DNA of 64,000 nt from Xanthomonas arboricola (GTDB lineage: Bacteria; Pseudomonadota; Gammaproteobacteria; Xanthomonadales; Xanthomonadaceae): assembly GCF_002940665.1 (NCBI RefSeq), contig NZ_MIGY01000001.1, positions 1,240,001-1,304,000 of the forward strand, given 5' to 3'. A model generated the notes under the pieces. It saw only the letters and a program-made list of their open reading frames with translations. It searched no databases and was not told the origin of the DNA. The position numbers and the translations under genes are program-made. Positions 10,476-23,377 of the stretch are shown in pieces; the stretch's first letter is position 1; each line of letters opens with the position of its first letter.

Positions 10476-12215
10476 CTACGCCAGCCGACGCGAATCCGCA
10501 TACGGCGGGGTGTCGGGGTAGTCGTCCTCGCGCAGCCGGGCTTGTAGCTCGCGCCACCATTGCGGGTCGAACAGCTCCGGATGCAGGTGCTTGACCGCTT
10601 CCAGCTGCGAGGACGGCAAGCCCATGAACAGCGCGAAGCGCTCGGGGAACACGTCGCGCGGGCCGACATGGAACCAGGGCTCGGCAGACATCTGCTCTTC
10701 ATAGGTGGCGGGGATTGGCCAGTCGCGGAAGGTGCATTCGGTGATCAGGCACAGCTCGTCGTAGTCGTAGAACACCGCGCGCTGATGGCGGGTGATGCCG
10801 AAGTTCTTCAGCAGCATGTCGCCGGGAAAGATGTTGTTGCGCGCCATGTCCTTGATCGCCTGCCCGTAGTCCAGCGCGGCCGCATGCGCGGCCTCCGGCA
10901 ATTGTTCGCGCAGGTAGAGATTGAGCGGGCGCAGGCGGCGCTGCACGTAGCACAACGCGATCAGCACGTCCTGGCCATCTTCGCTCAGACTCGTCGCACA
11001 GCTGGTCTGCAGCTCTTCCAGCAACGCGGGCGAGAAACGCGACTTGGGAAACCGCAGGAAGCGATACGGCTGCGCGTCCAGCAAGCGGCCGATGCGATCG
11101 AGCTGGAACACCAACTCGTACTTGCCCTCCACCTGCGCACGGCTCATGGTCTTGGGATACGCGAAGCGGTCGCGGATCAGCTTGAATACCAGCGGATAAC
11201 TGGGCAGCGTAAACACCACCATGACCATGCCGGGCGTGCCATCGGCATGCACCAGCTGCTCGGAGGGATGGGCCTGGAAATGACTGAAAAAGGTGCGATA
11301 GCGTTCGGTCTTGCCCTGCTTGGCGCGCCCGAGCATCGTGTACAGCTCGTCGACCGGCTTGTGGGTAAGCAGGCTACGCAAAAACACCACCGCGTCGCCG
11401 ACGGTGGACAGATCGGCCTGGAAGTAACTGCGCGAATTGCTGAACAATTGCGCGACGTCGCTGCGTCGGGTCAGCACCGCTTCGGCACGCAGACCGGCGT
11501 CGTCGTTGACCAGGGCGATGACGCATGGCGAGAAGCGATGCTCGCCGAACACGCGGCCGACCAGGTAGGCGCGACGCTCGCGATAGAACACCGTTTCCAG
11601 CAATTCGACACTGCGCACCGGATGCTCGCCCCAGTGCGCGAGATCGTCGAGCAGACGCACCGCGATCGCCGCTGCACAGCGGGTGCGATGCGCATACGGA
11701 ACGCCGAAGGAATAATCGCCGAGCACGCGCACCAGCATGTCGGTCAGCCGGCCGGGCGAGACCGCGTAGGTATGCCGCGCGACCGGCACGGTGATCGCAT
11801 CGGTCGGCTCGATATCCAGCGCGATGAATTCGATATCCGCATCCACGCCATGGGTGCCGAAGTAACGCCGGGTCAGGGTGTTGTAGAAGGTCTTGTACAG
11901 CTCCTGATCGATCAGCCCGCTCAGCAGTGCGGCGTAATGCACGCGTGCGCGCATCCACAGCGCGCGATCGTGCGCCTGCCCCAGCAGCACCGCGCGCAGA
12001 CGCAACATGCATTCGCTGATGTACTGGTCGTAGAGCGCGATCCGTGCCACCGCGTCATCGCGCGCACAGCTCCAGTCGCGCGTTTCGAAGCGCTGTTTGG
12101 CGCGTGCGGTGATCTCGGCGAACCGGGCGTGGTAGTCCTCGAAGGCGTCGTACACGGCATGGGCGATCGCCAGCGCACGGCGCTCGGACTGCGGCGGTAA
12201 CGGGAGCTGGCTCAT
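10476..12215 (-). CDS. aceK: Isocitrate dehydrogenase kinase/phosphatase
   Basis: AceK phosphorylates and dephosphorylates isocitrate dehydrogenase to steer carbon between the TCA cycle and the glyoxylate shunt. The 579-residue length matches E. coli AceK (578 aa). The conserved C-terminal bifunctional domain is recognisable ([20 protein letters not shown], with the catalytic-type Asp and metal-binding residues of the kinase fold). The ATG at 12215 ([13 protein letters not shown]) is chosen over the upstream in-frame start. It is not next to aceA or aceB as in the aceBAK operon, but lies just downstream of a monomeric isocitrate dehydrogenase gene on the same strand, separated by a terminator. 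Confidence 0.93.
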   Translation of the reverse strand: MSQLPLPPQSERRALAIAHAVYDAFEDYHARFAEITARAKQRFETRDWSCARDDAVARIALYDQYISECMLRLRAVLLGQAHDRALWMRARVHYAALLSGLIDQELYKTFYNTLTRRYFGTHGVDADIEFIALDIEPTDAITVPVARHTYAVSPGRLTDMLVRVLGDYSFGVPYAHRTRCAAAIAVRLLDDLAHWGEHPVRSVELLETVFYRERRAYLVGRVFGEHRFSPCVIALVNDDAGLRAEAVLTRRSDVAQLFSNSRSYFQADLSTVGDAVVFLRSLLTHKPVDELYTMLGRAKQGKTERYRTFFSHFQAHPSEQLVHADGTPGMVMVVFTLPSYPLVFKLIRDRFAYPKTMSRAQVEGKYELVFQLDRIGRLLDAQPYRFLRFPKSRFSPALLEELQTSCATSLSEDGQDVLIALCYVQRRLRPLNLYLREQLPEAAHAAALDYGQAIKDMARNNIFPGDMLLKNFGITRHQRAVFYDYDELCLITECTFRDWPIPATYEEQMSAEPWFHVGPRDVFPERFALFMGLPSSQLEAVKHLHPELFDPQWWRELQARLREDDYPDTPPYADSRRLA

Positions 12216-12410
12216 GCCGGCAGTGTACCCAGCGCATGTTGCGGCGTGCAGCCGAGCGCACCGGCCAATCGAACAGGCGCGCAGCCGACCAGATACCGGG
12301 GCCGCCCGCAACCAGGCGCAGGATCTCTCGCAGGCAAGGCATTGCAAGGTCATCAGGCCTGGCACGCAACGACGGTGTTCTCGCAGTTGCATGCAAACGC
12401 CGAAAACGAC

Positions 12411-12441
12411 AAGGCCCGCCCCTGATCGAGGCGGGCCTTGA
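12411..12441 (-). terminator. Intrinsic terminator of icd
   Basis: CAAGGCCCGCC and GGCGGGCCTTG pair across a short loop, and the minus-strand continuation is TCGTTTTCGG. It sits about 45 bp after the icd stop and before aceK. Confidence 0.65.
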
Positions 12442-12482
12442 CTGTCGCAGCTGCCGGACGCGCCGCCAGGCGGTGCGCTGGA

Positions 12483-14834
<2,352 letters not shown>

Positions 14835-14950
14835 TCAGCACGGCATTGTCGCGTCTGAGCCGCGCCCGGGTAAAGCGACCACAGGCGGATGCTCCATCCC
14901 GCCGCTGGCCGATGTAATGGATGCAGCTGTAACGAACATGCCATGCAAGC

Positions 14951-14982
14951 AAAAGGGCGCGACCTTGCGATCGCGCCCTTTT
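14951..14982. terminator. Bidirectional terminator in the icd upstream gap
   Basis: AAAAGGGCGCGA and TCGCGCCCTTTT pair perfectly over 12 bp around an 8-nt loop, with an A-run on one side and a T-run on the other. The surrounding gap (14715-15104) shows no other feature; both flanking genes are on the minus strand, so it most likely ends the transcript of the downstream-labelled lipoprotein gene at 15105-15662. Confidence 0.8.
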
Positions 14983-15104
14983 GTGTCATTGCCTGAGTCA
15001 AGCATCCGGCCCAATGCACTGTCGCCGTCTACAAAAACCCTGGGGATGGCCACTGCGGCCACCCGCCACTAGCGATGCGGGATGTGCCTTGTTCGTCGGC
15101 GTGC

Positions 15105-15662
15105 TCACTTCACCGAGATGGTTTGCGGCGCACCGGCCGGCTTGCCATTGACCATCGCCTGCACGGTGTACGTGCCGACCGGCCAGCCATCAGGCTTGGT
15201 GAAGCTCAGGTTGGTGGTCTCTGCGCCGGTGGTGTTGAGCGTTGCGATCTGCTCGCCGGCAACCTGGCCGTCCTGGTAGGTCATCTTGGCCGCCACCGGC
15301 ACGTTATTGGCGCTACCGTCGGTCTTGATCGAGACGATGATCGTGTTCTTGTTCCCGATACTGGCAGACGGCGTCACGCTCTTGTCCGCAGCGGCCTGGG
15401 TGCCCACCACCACGCTGGAAACCGTGACTGCCGATCCAGCAGATGCCGCGCTGTCGGTGCTGGCAGCGCCGGTTGCGCTGCTCTGGCCGGCCTGATCGCT
15501 TGCCGGCGGTGTGCCGGCCGGACCCGGCATTGCCTCGGTGGCAGCGCCCGCGGTTGGATCCTTGGACACGCTGTCGTCGTCGACCTTCTTGTTGCAGCCC
15601 GACAACGCTAGAACGCCGGCCAGGGCAATGGCGAGGGTGCTGGAAACGGTTGTAGTACGCAT
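15105..15662 (-). CDS. Putative outer-membrane lipoprotein with an Ig-like C-terminal domain
   Basis: The 185-residue protein has a lipoprotein signal ending in the lipobox LSGC (Cys23), then a Ser/Ala/Thr-rich linker to about residue 80. A C-terminal beta-rich domain follows, in which the pattern KPDGWPVGTYTVQAMVNGKPAG is like bacterial Ig-type or penicillin-binding-protein-associated folds. The function is unknown. Asn and Lys follow the lipid-anchored Cys, so there is no inner-membrane retention Asp. It lies 62 bp downstream of a LysM protein on the same strand. Confidence 0.75.
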   Translation of the reverse strand: MRTTTVSSTLAIALAGVLALSGCNKKVDDDSVSKDPTAGAATEAMPGPAGTPPASDQAGQSSATGAASTDSAASAGSAVTVSSVVVGTQAAADKSVTPSASIGNKNTIIVSIKTDGSANNVPVAAKMTYQDGQVAGEQIATLNTTGAETTNLSFTKPDGWPVGTYTVQAMVNGKPAGAPQTISVK

Positions 15663-15724
15663 GGATCAATCTCCGGATATCAAACTATAAAATGGGTCGA
15701 AAAGTCGCCAGGTATGCGATGCGC

Positions 15725-16018
15725 CTACGATTTCGGCGGCAACTGCAGGACCTGCCCTGGAAAGATCTTGTCCGGATCCTTGAGCGTTTCGCGGTTGGCC
15801 TCGAAAATACGTGGCCACAGGTTGCCATCGCCGTAATGGCGCTTGGCGATGCTGGAAAGGCTATCGCCCGCCTGCACGGTGACCGATTCGCCAACCAGTT
15901 GCGCAGTGCTCTGCACGCTGGTGCGAACGTTGGAAAAATCCGCCGTCGGCGCAACCTCTGCGGTGCTATCCACCGAAGACGTCACGTTGGAAAAATCTGC
16001 TTTCTTGTCGACATTCAT
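15725..16018 (-). CDS. Small LysM-domain protein
   Basis: The 97-residue protein has one C-terminal LysM domain (about 45-95: [16 protein letters not shown] ... [24 protein letters not shown]), which binds the glycan chains of peptidoglycan. There is no evident signal peptide; the N-terminus holds two copies of a DFSNV(R/T)(T/S)SV(Q/D)STA motif (8-20 and 27-39), an internal duplication. Related small LysM proteins (YgaU/Kbp-like) are cytoplasmic or periplasmic and bind K+ in E. coli, but no BON domain is present here. Probably transcribed with the lipoprotein gene. Confidence 0.8.
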   Translation of the reverse strand: MNVDKKADFSNVTSSVDSTAEVAPTADFSNVRTSVQSTAQLVGESVTVQAGDSLSSIAKRHYGDGNLWPRIFEANRETLKDPDKIFPGQVLQLPPKS

Positions 16019-16075
16019 TGCCGCAATCCCTGTGCATCACGATGACTGCAGGGTGCGCGGTGCGCTGTTAAGCGT

Positions 16076-16106
16076 GGATCGCGCCACCGTGAAGCTGGCG
16101 CGATCC
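16076..16106 (-). terminator. Hairpin after queF
   Basis: GGATCGCGCCA and TGGCGCGATCC pair over 11 bp about 15 bp downstream of the queF stop. There is no U-tract, so it may be Rho-assisted or a processing stem. Confidence 0.45.
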
Positions 16107-16120
16107 TTGGTTGGGCGCGA

Positions 16121-16936
16121 TCACTGGCGCAGGTCGCGGAAGATCGACAACGGTGTCGGCACGTTGGGCGAACTACGCAACGGGTTGATGTCCAGCCCGC
16201 CACGGCGGGTATACCGCGCCTCCACCACCAACCATTCGGGTGCGCAACGGAGCAGCACGTCATTGAAAATACGCTCCACGCATTGCTCATGAAACCCGGC
16301 GTGGTCACGGAAACTCACCAGATAGCGCAGCAGGCCTTCGCGATCGATCGGTGCGCCGCGGTAACGCAGCGTGACGCTGGCCCAATCCGGTTGACCGGTG
16401 ACCGGACAATTGGATTTGAGCAGGGCCGAGGTCAGCACTTCTTCCACGATCGGTTGTGCGTGCGCCGACAGATATGCCGCATTGGGCGGGCCGTAGTCGT
16501 CGATGCTGACATCCAGCGCGTCGATCGATTCGCCCTCGCCCACCGCATCGATCGGCGGCAGACCGAATTCCAGCGCCACATCGGCGCCGGCGCGCGTGGA
16601 CAGGTCCGAGACGATGCGCGTGCGCACCGCTTCGGCGCTATTGAAGCGGGTGGCATTGAGCGAGTTGAGATACAGCTTGAGCGACTTGGATTCGATCAGC
16701 GACGGCGAATCGCTGGGCACATGCAGGGTCGCCGTGGCCACGCACGGCTTGCCCTGTGCATCGAGCCAGCTGAGTTCGTAGGCATGCCAGCGATCGCGAC
16801 CGATAAAGGGCAGGACCGCGGTCAGGCCGATCGCCTCGCGCCCGGCCGCGCGTGGAATGGGGAACAACAGCGACGGATCGTAGCCGCTGGGATAGGCGAC
16901 CTCACGACCGAGGGCGGAATCTTCTGGGGTATTCAT
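16121..16936 (-). CDS. queF: NADPH-dependent 7-cyano-7-deazaguanine reductase (QueF, type II)
   Basis: QueF reduces preQ0 to preQ1 in queuosine biosynthesis, a unique nitrile-to-amine reduction. The 271-residue length identifies the long (YqcD/type II) form with two T-fold halves. The QueF motif ESKSLKLYL (82-90) lies in the N-terminal half and the catalytic cysteine is in [11 protein letters not shown] (Cys177, with Asp184 as the usual acid) in the C-terminal half. No other queuosine gene is nearby. Confidence 0.95.
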   Translation of the reverse strand: MNTPEDSALGREVAYPSGYDPSLLFPIPRAAGREAIGLTAVLPFIGRDRWHAYELSWLDAQGKPCVATATLHVPSDSPSLIESKSLKLYLNSLNATRFNSAEAVRTRIVSDLSTRAGADVALEFGLPPIDAVGEGESIDALDVSIDDYGPPNAAYLSAHAQPIVEEVLTSALLKSNCPVTGQPDWASVTLRYRGAPIDREGLLRYLVSFRDHAGFHEQCVERIFNDVLLRCAPEWLVVEARYTRRGGLDINPLRSSPNVPTPLSIFRDLRQ

Positions 16937-17080
16937 CGCGCCATTTTAGGCCGAGCGGGCTGGCCGTGAGATATATGGCGGACGCTGGAGTACCCAGCTG
17001 GCAGCAGAGCAGCGGGCCTTCAAACGGCCCGCCGCCGCCGCACGATCACCAACGCTCAGCGGAAACAGCGCAACTGCACA

Positions 17081-17100
17081 CGATTCCCGATTCCCGATTC
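17081..17100. repeat. Heptamer repeat, three units of CGATTCC
   Basis: CGATTCC is repeated three times immediately next to the stop codon of the M20 amidohydrolase gene. It belongs to the same short-repeat family as those at 23344, 50264, 50784 and 50852. Confidence 0.8.
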
Positions 17101-18415
17101 AGCTAGCCTCACCCTGATGCAGGTAATCCAGCGAGACCTGCAACAGCGCGCGCAAGCCCACGTCCAGCGACGATTCGTCGAGCAGGAACTGCGGCGAATG
17201 GTTGCTGGGCGCGGTCGCCGGGTCGATGCCCTTGGCGGTGGAGCCGACGAAGAAGAACATCGACGGCACTTGCTGGGCGTAGAACGAGAAGTCTTCCGCA
17301 CCCATCTGCAACGGCGGCTCGTAGACATTGTCGGCGCCGACCACGGCCTGCAGGCTGGGCAGCATCCTGGCGGTCAGCGCCGGGTCGTTGACCGTTGCCG
17401 GGTTGCCGGGCTGGTCCGGCACCTGCGCCTGGACCTTGGCCCCGTGGGCGGCTGCGGTGTGCTCGGCCACCGTCTTGAGGTCGGCGAAGATCTGCTGGCG
17501 CATGGCTTCGTCGAAAGTGCGGATGGTGCCGACCATTTCCACGTCGTCGGGGATGATGTTGTAGCGGATGCCGCCCTTGATCGCGCCGAAGCTCAACACC
17601 GCCGGTTGTTTGGACAGGTTGGCGCGGCGGCTGATCACGGTCTGCGCGGCGCCGATCATGTCGGCGCTGGCCACGATCGGGTCGATGCCGTTCCACGGCG
17701 CCGAGCCATGCGTCTGGCGGCCGATCATCTTGATCGCGAACCGGTCCGAGGCCGCCATCAGCGGGCCGCTGCGCACCGCGATCTTGCCGGCCTGCACGCT
17801 GGAGAACACATGCAGGCCGAACACCGCCTGCGGGGTGAAGTCGGCGAACAGGCCTTCCTTGAGCATCAGCGACGCGCCGCCCTCTTCATTGCCCGGCGCG
17901 CCTTCTTCGGAGGGCTGGAAAATCAGCATCACTTCGCCAGGCAGCTGCTCGCGCATGCCGACCAGCGCTTCGGCCACCCCGAGCAGGATCGCGGTGTGGG
18001 CGTCGTGGCCGCAGGCATGCATCACCCCGACCTGCTCGCCGCGGTACTCGGCGGTGACCTTGGAAGCGAACGGCAGGCCGGTCTGCTCCTTGACCGGCAG
18101 TGCGTCCATGTCGGCGCGCAAGGCGATCTTCGGACCCGGCTTGCCGCCCTTGATGATGGCGACCACGCCGTGATGGGCAATGCCGATGCGCGGCTTGAGG
18201 CCGAGCTTGCGCAGCTGCGCGGCCACGGTGGCGGCGGTGCGCTCCTCGCGGTTGGACAGTTCCGGGTGCTGATGGAAGTCGCGGCGCCATTGCACCAGCT
18301 TGCTCTGCAACGGCGCGGCAGCGGCCTGGACTTCGGGCCGGGGCGCAGCCTGGGCGGCGGCGAGGGTGGGCAGGGCGAGCAGCAACGCGCTGGTCAGCAG
18401 ACGGGAGTGGCGCAT
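17099..18415 (-). CDS. Exported M20 family amidohydrolase
   Basis: The 438-residue metallopeptidase begins with a Sec signal peptide (LLTSALLLALPTLAAAQA) and so acts in the periplasm or outside. The M20D motifs are present: RADMDALPV, MHACGHDAHT (metal-binding His/Asp) and FQPSEEG (catalytic Glu). Members hydrolyse N-acyl amino acids such as hippurate or indoleacetyl conjugates; the substrate cannot be told from sequence. It stands alone on the minus strand, divergent from the RND pump genes. Confidence 0.88.
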   Translation of the reverse strand: MRHSRLLTSALLLALPTLAAAQAAPRPEVQAAAAPLQSKLVQWRRDFHQHPELSNREERTAATVAAQLRKLGLKPRIGIAHHGVVAIIKGGKPGPKIALRADMDALPVKEQTGLPFASKVTAEYRGEQVGVMHACGHDAHTAILLGVAEALVGMREQLPGEVMLIFQPSEEGAPGNEEGGASLMLKEGLFADFTPQAVFGLHVFSSVQAGKIAVRSGPLMAASDRFAIKMIGRQTHGSAPWNGIDPIVASADMIGAAQTVISRRANLSKQPAVLSFGAIKGGIRYNIIPDDVEMVGTIRTFDEAMRQQIFADLKTVAEHTAAAHGAKVQAQVPDQPGNPATVNDPALTARMLPSLQAVVGADNVYEPPLQMGAEDFSFYAQQVPSMFFFVGSTAKGIDPATAPSNHSPQFLLDESSLDVGLRALLQVSLDYLHQGEAS

Positions 18416-18670
18416 CGGCGATCCTCTAAAGACGGTTGCCTAATGTAGTGCAGGTGCGCGCTCGGTAGGCTGCGGTGGGGCTCGATTCAGGCCAGCGGTC
18501 AACCGCATCGGCCCTGGCGCGTTGCCGCTGAACTGCATCTGTGAACGCTGCGGTCGTCTGGTCCGGCGGGCCGTTACTTCAGTAACGCTCAATTGCCTGA
18601 TCGCAACGATATGCTTCGCACAGCCGCCCCACGGTCGCACCAGCGCCCGGCCCGCCCTCAGGAGTTTCGC

Positions 18671-19912
18671 ATGTCGCGTTTTTGGAAGATCACACTGCTG
18701 GTCGTAGCGGTGCTCGTCTTGGTGTTCGTCGCAATGCGGATGTTCGGTGGGGGCAATCACGGCAAGCGGGCGGACGCGCCGGACGGCGATGGCACCGAGA
18801 ACAGCGGCCCGGTACCGGTCACGGTCGTGGCCGCCACCACCCAGGATGTGCCGGTCTACGCCAGCGCGCTGGGCACGGTGACCGCGCTCAATACCGTCAC
18901 GGTCAGCCCGCAGGTCGGCGGCCAGCTAATGAGCCTGAATTTCAAGGAAGGCCAGGAGGTGAAGAAGGGCGAGCTGCTGGCGCAGATCGACCCACGCACG
19001 CTGCAGGCCAGCTATGACCAGGCGCTGGCGGCCAAGCGCCAGAACCAGGCGCTGCTGGCGACCTCGCGGGTGAACTACCAGCGCTCCAACGACCCGGCCT
19101 ACAAGCAGTACGTCTCGCGCACAGACCTGGATACCCAGCGTAACCAGGTGTCGCAGTACGAGGCGGCGGTGTCGGCCAACGATGCGCAGATGCGCTCGGC
19201 GCAGGTGCAACTGCAATTCACCCGCGTGACCGCACCGATCGACGGCATCGCCGGTATCCGCGGCGTGGACGTGGGCAATATCGTCAGCGCCAGCTCCACC
19301 ATCGTCACCCTGACCCAGATCCGCCCGATCTACGTGTCCTTCAACCTGCCCGAGCGCGAGTTGCAGGCGGTGCGCAGCGGCCAGGCGGCCGCCCCGCTGG
19401 ACGTGGCGGCGCTGGATCGCGGCGACGCGCACGTGATCAGCGGCGACGGCAAGCTGGAGGTGATCGACAACCGCATCGCCGCCGACAGCGGCACCTTCGG
19501 TGCGCGTGCGATCTTCGCCAATACCGACAATGCGCTGTGGCCGGGCCAGTTCGTCAACGTGCGCCTGCAGCTGCGCACCATCTCCGGCGGCACCGTGGTG
19601 CCGACCCAGGCCGTGCAGCGCGGCCCGGACGGCGATTACGTCTACGTGGTCGGCAGCGACAACACCGCGCAGATGCGCACCGTGGTGCAGGGCGTGGAAG
19701 TGGACGACAGCCATGTCCAGGTCACCAAGGGACTCAAGCCGGGCGAACGCGTGGTGACCGAAGGCCAGTTCCGGCTCAAGCCGGGCAGCAAGGTCAGCGC
19801 GCTCAAGCCGGGCGAAACCCCGCCGGAGCCGACCGAGGCCGAACTCAAGGCCGCGCAGGACAAGAGCCGTGACGGTGCCGGCGGCCGACGCGGCGGCGGT
19901 GGTCCGCGCTAA
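18671..19912 (+). CDS. RND efflux pump periplasmic adaptor (MdtA-like)
   Basis: This 413-residue membrane-fusion protein links an RND permease to an outer-membrane channel. It has an N-terminal membrane anchor (10-25), a lipoyl-type barrel (PQVGGQLMSLNFKEGQEVKKGELLAQIDP), an alpha-helical hairpin (about 110-170), a beta-barrel and a membrane-proximal domain. A Gly/Arg-rich tail follows. ATG at 18671 is preferred because GGAG lies 10 bp upstream and the anchor begins there. Two permeases follow, the MdtA-MdtB-MdtC order. No TolC-like gene is present, so the outer-membrane part is elsewhere. Confidence 0.92.
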   Translation: MSRFWKITLLVVAVLVLVFVAMRMFGGGNHGKRADAPDGDGTENSGPVPVTVVAATTQDVPVYASALGTVTALNTVTVSPQVGGQLMSLNFKEGQEVKKGELLAQIDPRTLQASYDQALAAKRQNQALLATSRVNYQRSNDPAYKQYVSRTDLDTQRNQVSQYEAAVSANDAQMRSAQVQLQFTRVTAPIDGIAGIRGVDVGNIVSASSTIVTLTQIRPIYVSFNLPERELQAVRSGQAAAPLDVAALDRGDAHVISGDGKLEVIDNRIAADSGTFGARAIFANTDNALWPGQFVNVRLQLRTISGGTVVPTQAVQRGPDGDYVYVVGSDNTAQMRTVVQGVEVDDSHVQVTKGLKPGERVVTEGQFRLKPGSKVSALKPGETPPEPTEAELKAAQDKSRDGAGGRRGGGGPR

Positions 19913-20005
19913 CTCGCGAGCACCGGCGACGGGACTTCCGTCGCCGGTGTGCCTCGGCGCTGCGCGCGCCGGCATCGATTGACGTCTTCAGCAAGGACAC
20001 CCCCC

Positions 20006-23000
20006 GTGGGCTTTTCGACCATCTTCATCCGCCGTCCCATCGCCACCTCGTTGTTGATGGCGGGCATCCTGCTGCTGGGCATCCTGGGCTACCGGCAATT
20101 GCCGGTCTCGGCGCTGCCGGAAATCGACGCGCCCAGTCTGGTCGTCACCACCCAGTATCCCGGCGCCAACGCGACCACCATGGCCTCGCTGGTGACCACG
20201 CCGCTGGAGCGCCAGTTCGGGCAGATCTCCGGGCTGCAGATGATGACCTCCGATTCGTCGGCAGGCCTGTCCACGATCATCCTGCAGTTCTCGATGGACC
20301 GCGACATCGACATCGCCGCGCAGGATGTGCAGGCGGCGATCCGTCAGGCCACCCTGCCCTCGTCGCTGCCGTACCAACCGGTGTACAACCGCGTCAATCC
20401 GGCCGACGCGGCGATCCTGACCCTCAAGCTCACCTCCGACTCGCTGCCGCTGCGCGAGGTCAACCGCTATGCCGATGCGATCCTGGCCCAGCGCCTGTCG
20501 CAGGTACCGGGCGTGGGGCTGGTGTCGATCGCCGGCAACGTGCGGCCTGCCGTGCGCATCCAGGTCAACCCGGCACAGCTGTCGAACATGGGCCTGACCA
20601 TGGAGTCGCTGCGCAGCGCGCTGACCCAGACCAATGTCAGCGCGCCCAAGGGCTCGCTCAACGGCAAGACCCAGTCCTACAGCATCGGCACCAACGACCA
20701 GCTCACCGACGCGGCGCAGTACCGCGAAACCATCATCAGCTACAGCAACGGCCGCCCGGTGCGGCTGGCCGATGTGGCCAACGTGGTCGACGGCGTGGAG
20801 AACGACCAGCTCGCCGCCTGGGCAGACAACAAGCCGGCGGTGCTGCTGGAAATCCGTCGCCAGCCCGGCGCCAACATCGTGCAGACGGTGGAACAGATCC
20901 GCAACATCCTGCCGCAGCTGCAGTCGGTGCTGCCGGCCGATGTGCATCTGGAGGTGTTCTCCGACCGTACCGAAACCATCCGCGCCTCGGTGCATGAGGT
21001 GAAGTTCACCCTGGTGCTGACCATCGCGCTGGTGGTGGCGGTGATCTTTGTCTTCCTTCGCCGGTTGTGGGCCACCATCATTCCCTCGGTGGCGGTGCCG
21101 CTGTCGCTGGCCGGTACCTTCGGGGTGATGGCGTTTGCCGGCATGTCGCTGGACAACCTGTCGCTGATGGCGCTGGTGGTGGCGACCGGGTTCGTGGTCG
21201 ACGATGCGATCGTGATGATCGAAAACATCGTGCGCTACATCGAACAGGGCAAGAGCGGGCAGGAAGCGGCCGAAATCGGCGCCAAGCAGATCGGCTTCAC
21301 CGTGTTGTCGCTGACCGTGTCGCTGGTGGCAGTGTTCCTGCCGCTGCTGCTGATGCCGGGCGTGACCGGGCGCCTGTTCCATGAGTTTGCGTGGGTGCTG
21401 TCGATTGCAGTGGTGATCTCGATGCTGGTGTCGCTGACGCTGACGCCGATGATGTGTGCCTACCTGCTCAAGCCCGACGCCCTGCCCGAAGGCGAGGACG
21501 CGCACGAGCGCGCCGCCGCCGCCGGCAAGACCAACCTGTGGACGCGCACCGTGGGCGCCTACGAGCGCAGCCTGGACTGGGTGCTGGCGCACCAGCCGCT
21601 GACCTTGGCGGTGGCGATCGGCGCGGTGGCGCTGACCGTGGTGCTGTATGTGGCGATCCCCAAGGGCTTGCTGCCCGAGCAGGACACCGGCCTGATCACC
21701 GGCGTGGTGCAGGCCGACCAGAACGTGGCATTCCCGCAGATGGAGCAGCGCACCCAGGCGGTCGCTGCGGCGCTGCAGAAAGACCCGGCCGTGACCGGCG
21801 TGGCCGCCTTCATCGGCGCCGGCACCATGAACCCGACCATCAACCAGGGCCAGCTGTCGATCGTGCTGAAGACGCGCGGCGACCGCGAGGGCCTGGACGA
21901 GGTGCTGCCGCGCCTGCAAAAGGCGGTGGCCGGCATTCCCGGCGTGGCGCTGTTCCTCAAGCCGGTCCAGGACGTCACCCTGGACACCCGCGTGGCCGCC
22001 ACCGAATACCAGTATTCGCTGTCGGATGTGGACAGCAGCGAGCTGGCCACCTGGGCCGGGCGCATGACCGAGGCGATGCGCAAGCTGCCCGAGCTGGCCG
22101 ATGTGGACAACAACCTGGCCAACCAGGGCCGTGCGCTGGAACTGAGCATCGATCGCGACAAGGCCAGCATGCTCGGCGTGCCGATGCAGACCATCGACGA
22201 CACGCTGTACGACGCCTTCGGCCAACGCCAGATCTCCACGATCTTCACCGAGCTCAATCAGTACCGGGTGGTGCTGGAAGTGGCGCCGGAGTTCCGCAGC
22301 AGCACCGCATTGATGAACCAGCTGGCGGTGGCCAGCAACGGCAGCGGCGCGCTGACCGGCACCAATGCCACCAGCTTCGGCCAGCTGACCTCGTCCAACT
22401 CCTCCACCGCCACCGGCGTGGGCGCGCAGAACACCGGCATCGTGGTCGGCGCCGGCAGCATCATTCCGCTGGCCGCACTGGCCGAGGCCAAGGTCACCAA
22501 CACGCCGCTGGTGGTCAGCCACCAGCAACAGCTGCCGGCGGTCACGATCTCGTTCAATCTGGCGCCGGGCCATTCGCTGTCGCAGGCGGTGGAGGCGATC
22601 GAGCAGGTGCGCCAGGATCTGAAGATCCCGACCCAGGTGCATGCGGCGTTCGTCGGCAAGGCCGCCGAATTCACCGGCAGCCAGACCGATATCGTGTGGC
22701 TGCTGCTGGCCTCGATCGTGGTGATCTACATCGTGCTGGGCGTGCTCTACGAGAGCTACATCCATCCGCTGACGATCATCTCCACGCTGCCGCCGGCCGG
22801 CGTCGGTGCGCTGCTGGCGCTGATGATGTGCGGGTTGAGCCTGTCGGTGGACGGCATCGTCGGCATCGTGCTGCTGATCGGCATCGTCAAGAAGAACGCG
22901 ATCATGATGATCGACTTCGCCATCGATGCCCGCCGCGAAGGCGCCAACGCGCACGAAGCGATCCGGCGCGCCTGCCTGCTGCGCTTCCGCCCGATCATGA

Positions 23001-23254
23001 TGACCACCGCCGCCGCGATGCTGGGCGCGCTGCCGCTGGCGCTGGGCACCGGCATCGGCTCGGAACTGCGGCGCCCGCTCGGCATCGCCATCGTCGGCGG
23101 CCTGCTGCTGTCGCAGCTGGTGACGCTGTACACCACGCCGGTGATCTACCTGTACATGGAGCGTGCCGGCGAGCGGCTGCGCGATTGGCGCGCGCGGCGT
23201 GCCGCCCGCCATGACGGCGTGCCCCCGGCCTCCAGCTCGGAGCGCCCGGCATGA
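20006..23254 (+). CDS. RND multidrug efflux permease (MdtB-like)
   Basis: This 1082-residue proton-driven transporter has the AcrB fold: an N-terminal helix after FIRRPIATSLL, two large periplasmic loops and two six-helix bundles. GFVVDDAIVMIENI carries the conserved Asp pair of the proton relay. GTG at 20006 (VGFSTIFIRRP) is chosen because AAGGA lies 8 bp upstream. With the adaptor and the next permease it makes a heteromeric MdtABC-type pump. Its C-terminal domain carries a Ser/Thr/Asn-rich insert (residues about 785-815: TGTNATSFGQLTSSNSS). Confidence 0.93.
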   Translation: MGFSTIFIRRPIATSLLMAGILLLGILGYRQLPVSALPEIDAPSLVVTTQYPGANATTMASLVTTPLERQFGQISGLQMMTSDSSAGLSTIILQFSMDRDIDIAAQDVQAAIRQATLPSSLPYQPVYNRVNPADAAILTLKLTSDSLPLREVNRYADAILAQRLSQVPGVGLVSIAGNVRPAVRIQVNPAQLSNMGLTMESLRSALTQTNVSAPKGSLNGKTQSYSIGTNDQLTDAAQYRETIISYSNGRPVRLADVANVVDGVENDQLAAWADNKPAVLLEIRRQPGANIVQTVEQIRNILPQLQSVLPADVHLEVFSDRTETIRASVHEVKFTLVLTIALVVAVIFVFLRRLWATIIPSVAVPLSLAGTFGVMAFAGMSLDNLSLMALVVATGFVVDDAIVMIENIVRYIEQGKSGQEAAEIGAKQIGFTVLSLTVSLVAVFLPLLLMPGVTGRLFHEFAWVLSIAVVISMLVSLTLTPMMCAYLLKPDALPEGEDAHERAAAAGKTNLWTRTVGAYERSLDWVLAHQPLTLAVAIGAVALTVVLYVAIPKGLLPEQDTGLITGVVQADQNVAFPQMEQRTQAVAAALQKDPAVTGVAAFIGAGTMNPTINQGQLSIVLKTRGDREGLDEVLPRLQKAVAGIPGVALFLKPVQDVTLDTRVAATEYQYSLSDVDSSELATWAGRMTEAMRKLPELADVDNNLANQGRALELSIDRDKASMLGVPMQTIDDTLYDAFGQRQISTIFTELNQYRVVLEVAPEFRSSTALMNQLAVASNGSGALTGTNATSFGQLTSSNSSTATGVGAQNTGIVVGAGSIIPLAALAEAKVTNTPLVVSHQQQLPAVTISFNLAPGHSLSQAVEAIEQVRQDLKIPTQVHAAFVGKAAEFTGSQTDIVWLLLASIVVIYIVLGVLYESYIHPLTIISTLPPAGVGALLALMMCGLSLSVDGIVGIVLLIGIVKKNAIMMIDFAIDARREGANAHEAIRRACLLRFRPIMMTTAAAMLGALPLALGTGIGSELRRPLGIAIVGGLLLSQLVTLYTTPVIYLYMERAGERLRDWRARRAARHDGVPPASSSERPA

Positions 23255-23343
23255 TGACCGATGGCGTCATCGCTGATCGGTCTGCCTGCCCACGGCACCG
23301 CCTTCCCGCACGCGCGTATGGCAACTGCGCTGGCTGTTGCCTT

Positions 23344-23377
23344 TCCCGATTCCCGAATCCCGAATCCCGATTCCCGG
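23344..23377. repeat. Heptamer repeat between the two RND permease genes
   Basis: Four and a half units of CCCGATT/CCCGAAT sit 11 bp before the start of the second permease. They fall where its Shine-Dalgarno sequence would be expected, and no good one is visible. Confidence 0.85.

Noticed and set aside
19988..23212. A 1074-codon minus-strand open frame opposite the MdtB-like gene
   Set aside because: It is the antisense shadow of a well-supported RND permease; the translation is His/Gln/Arg-rich, typical of GC-rich antisense frames, with no family resemblance.
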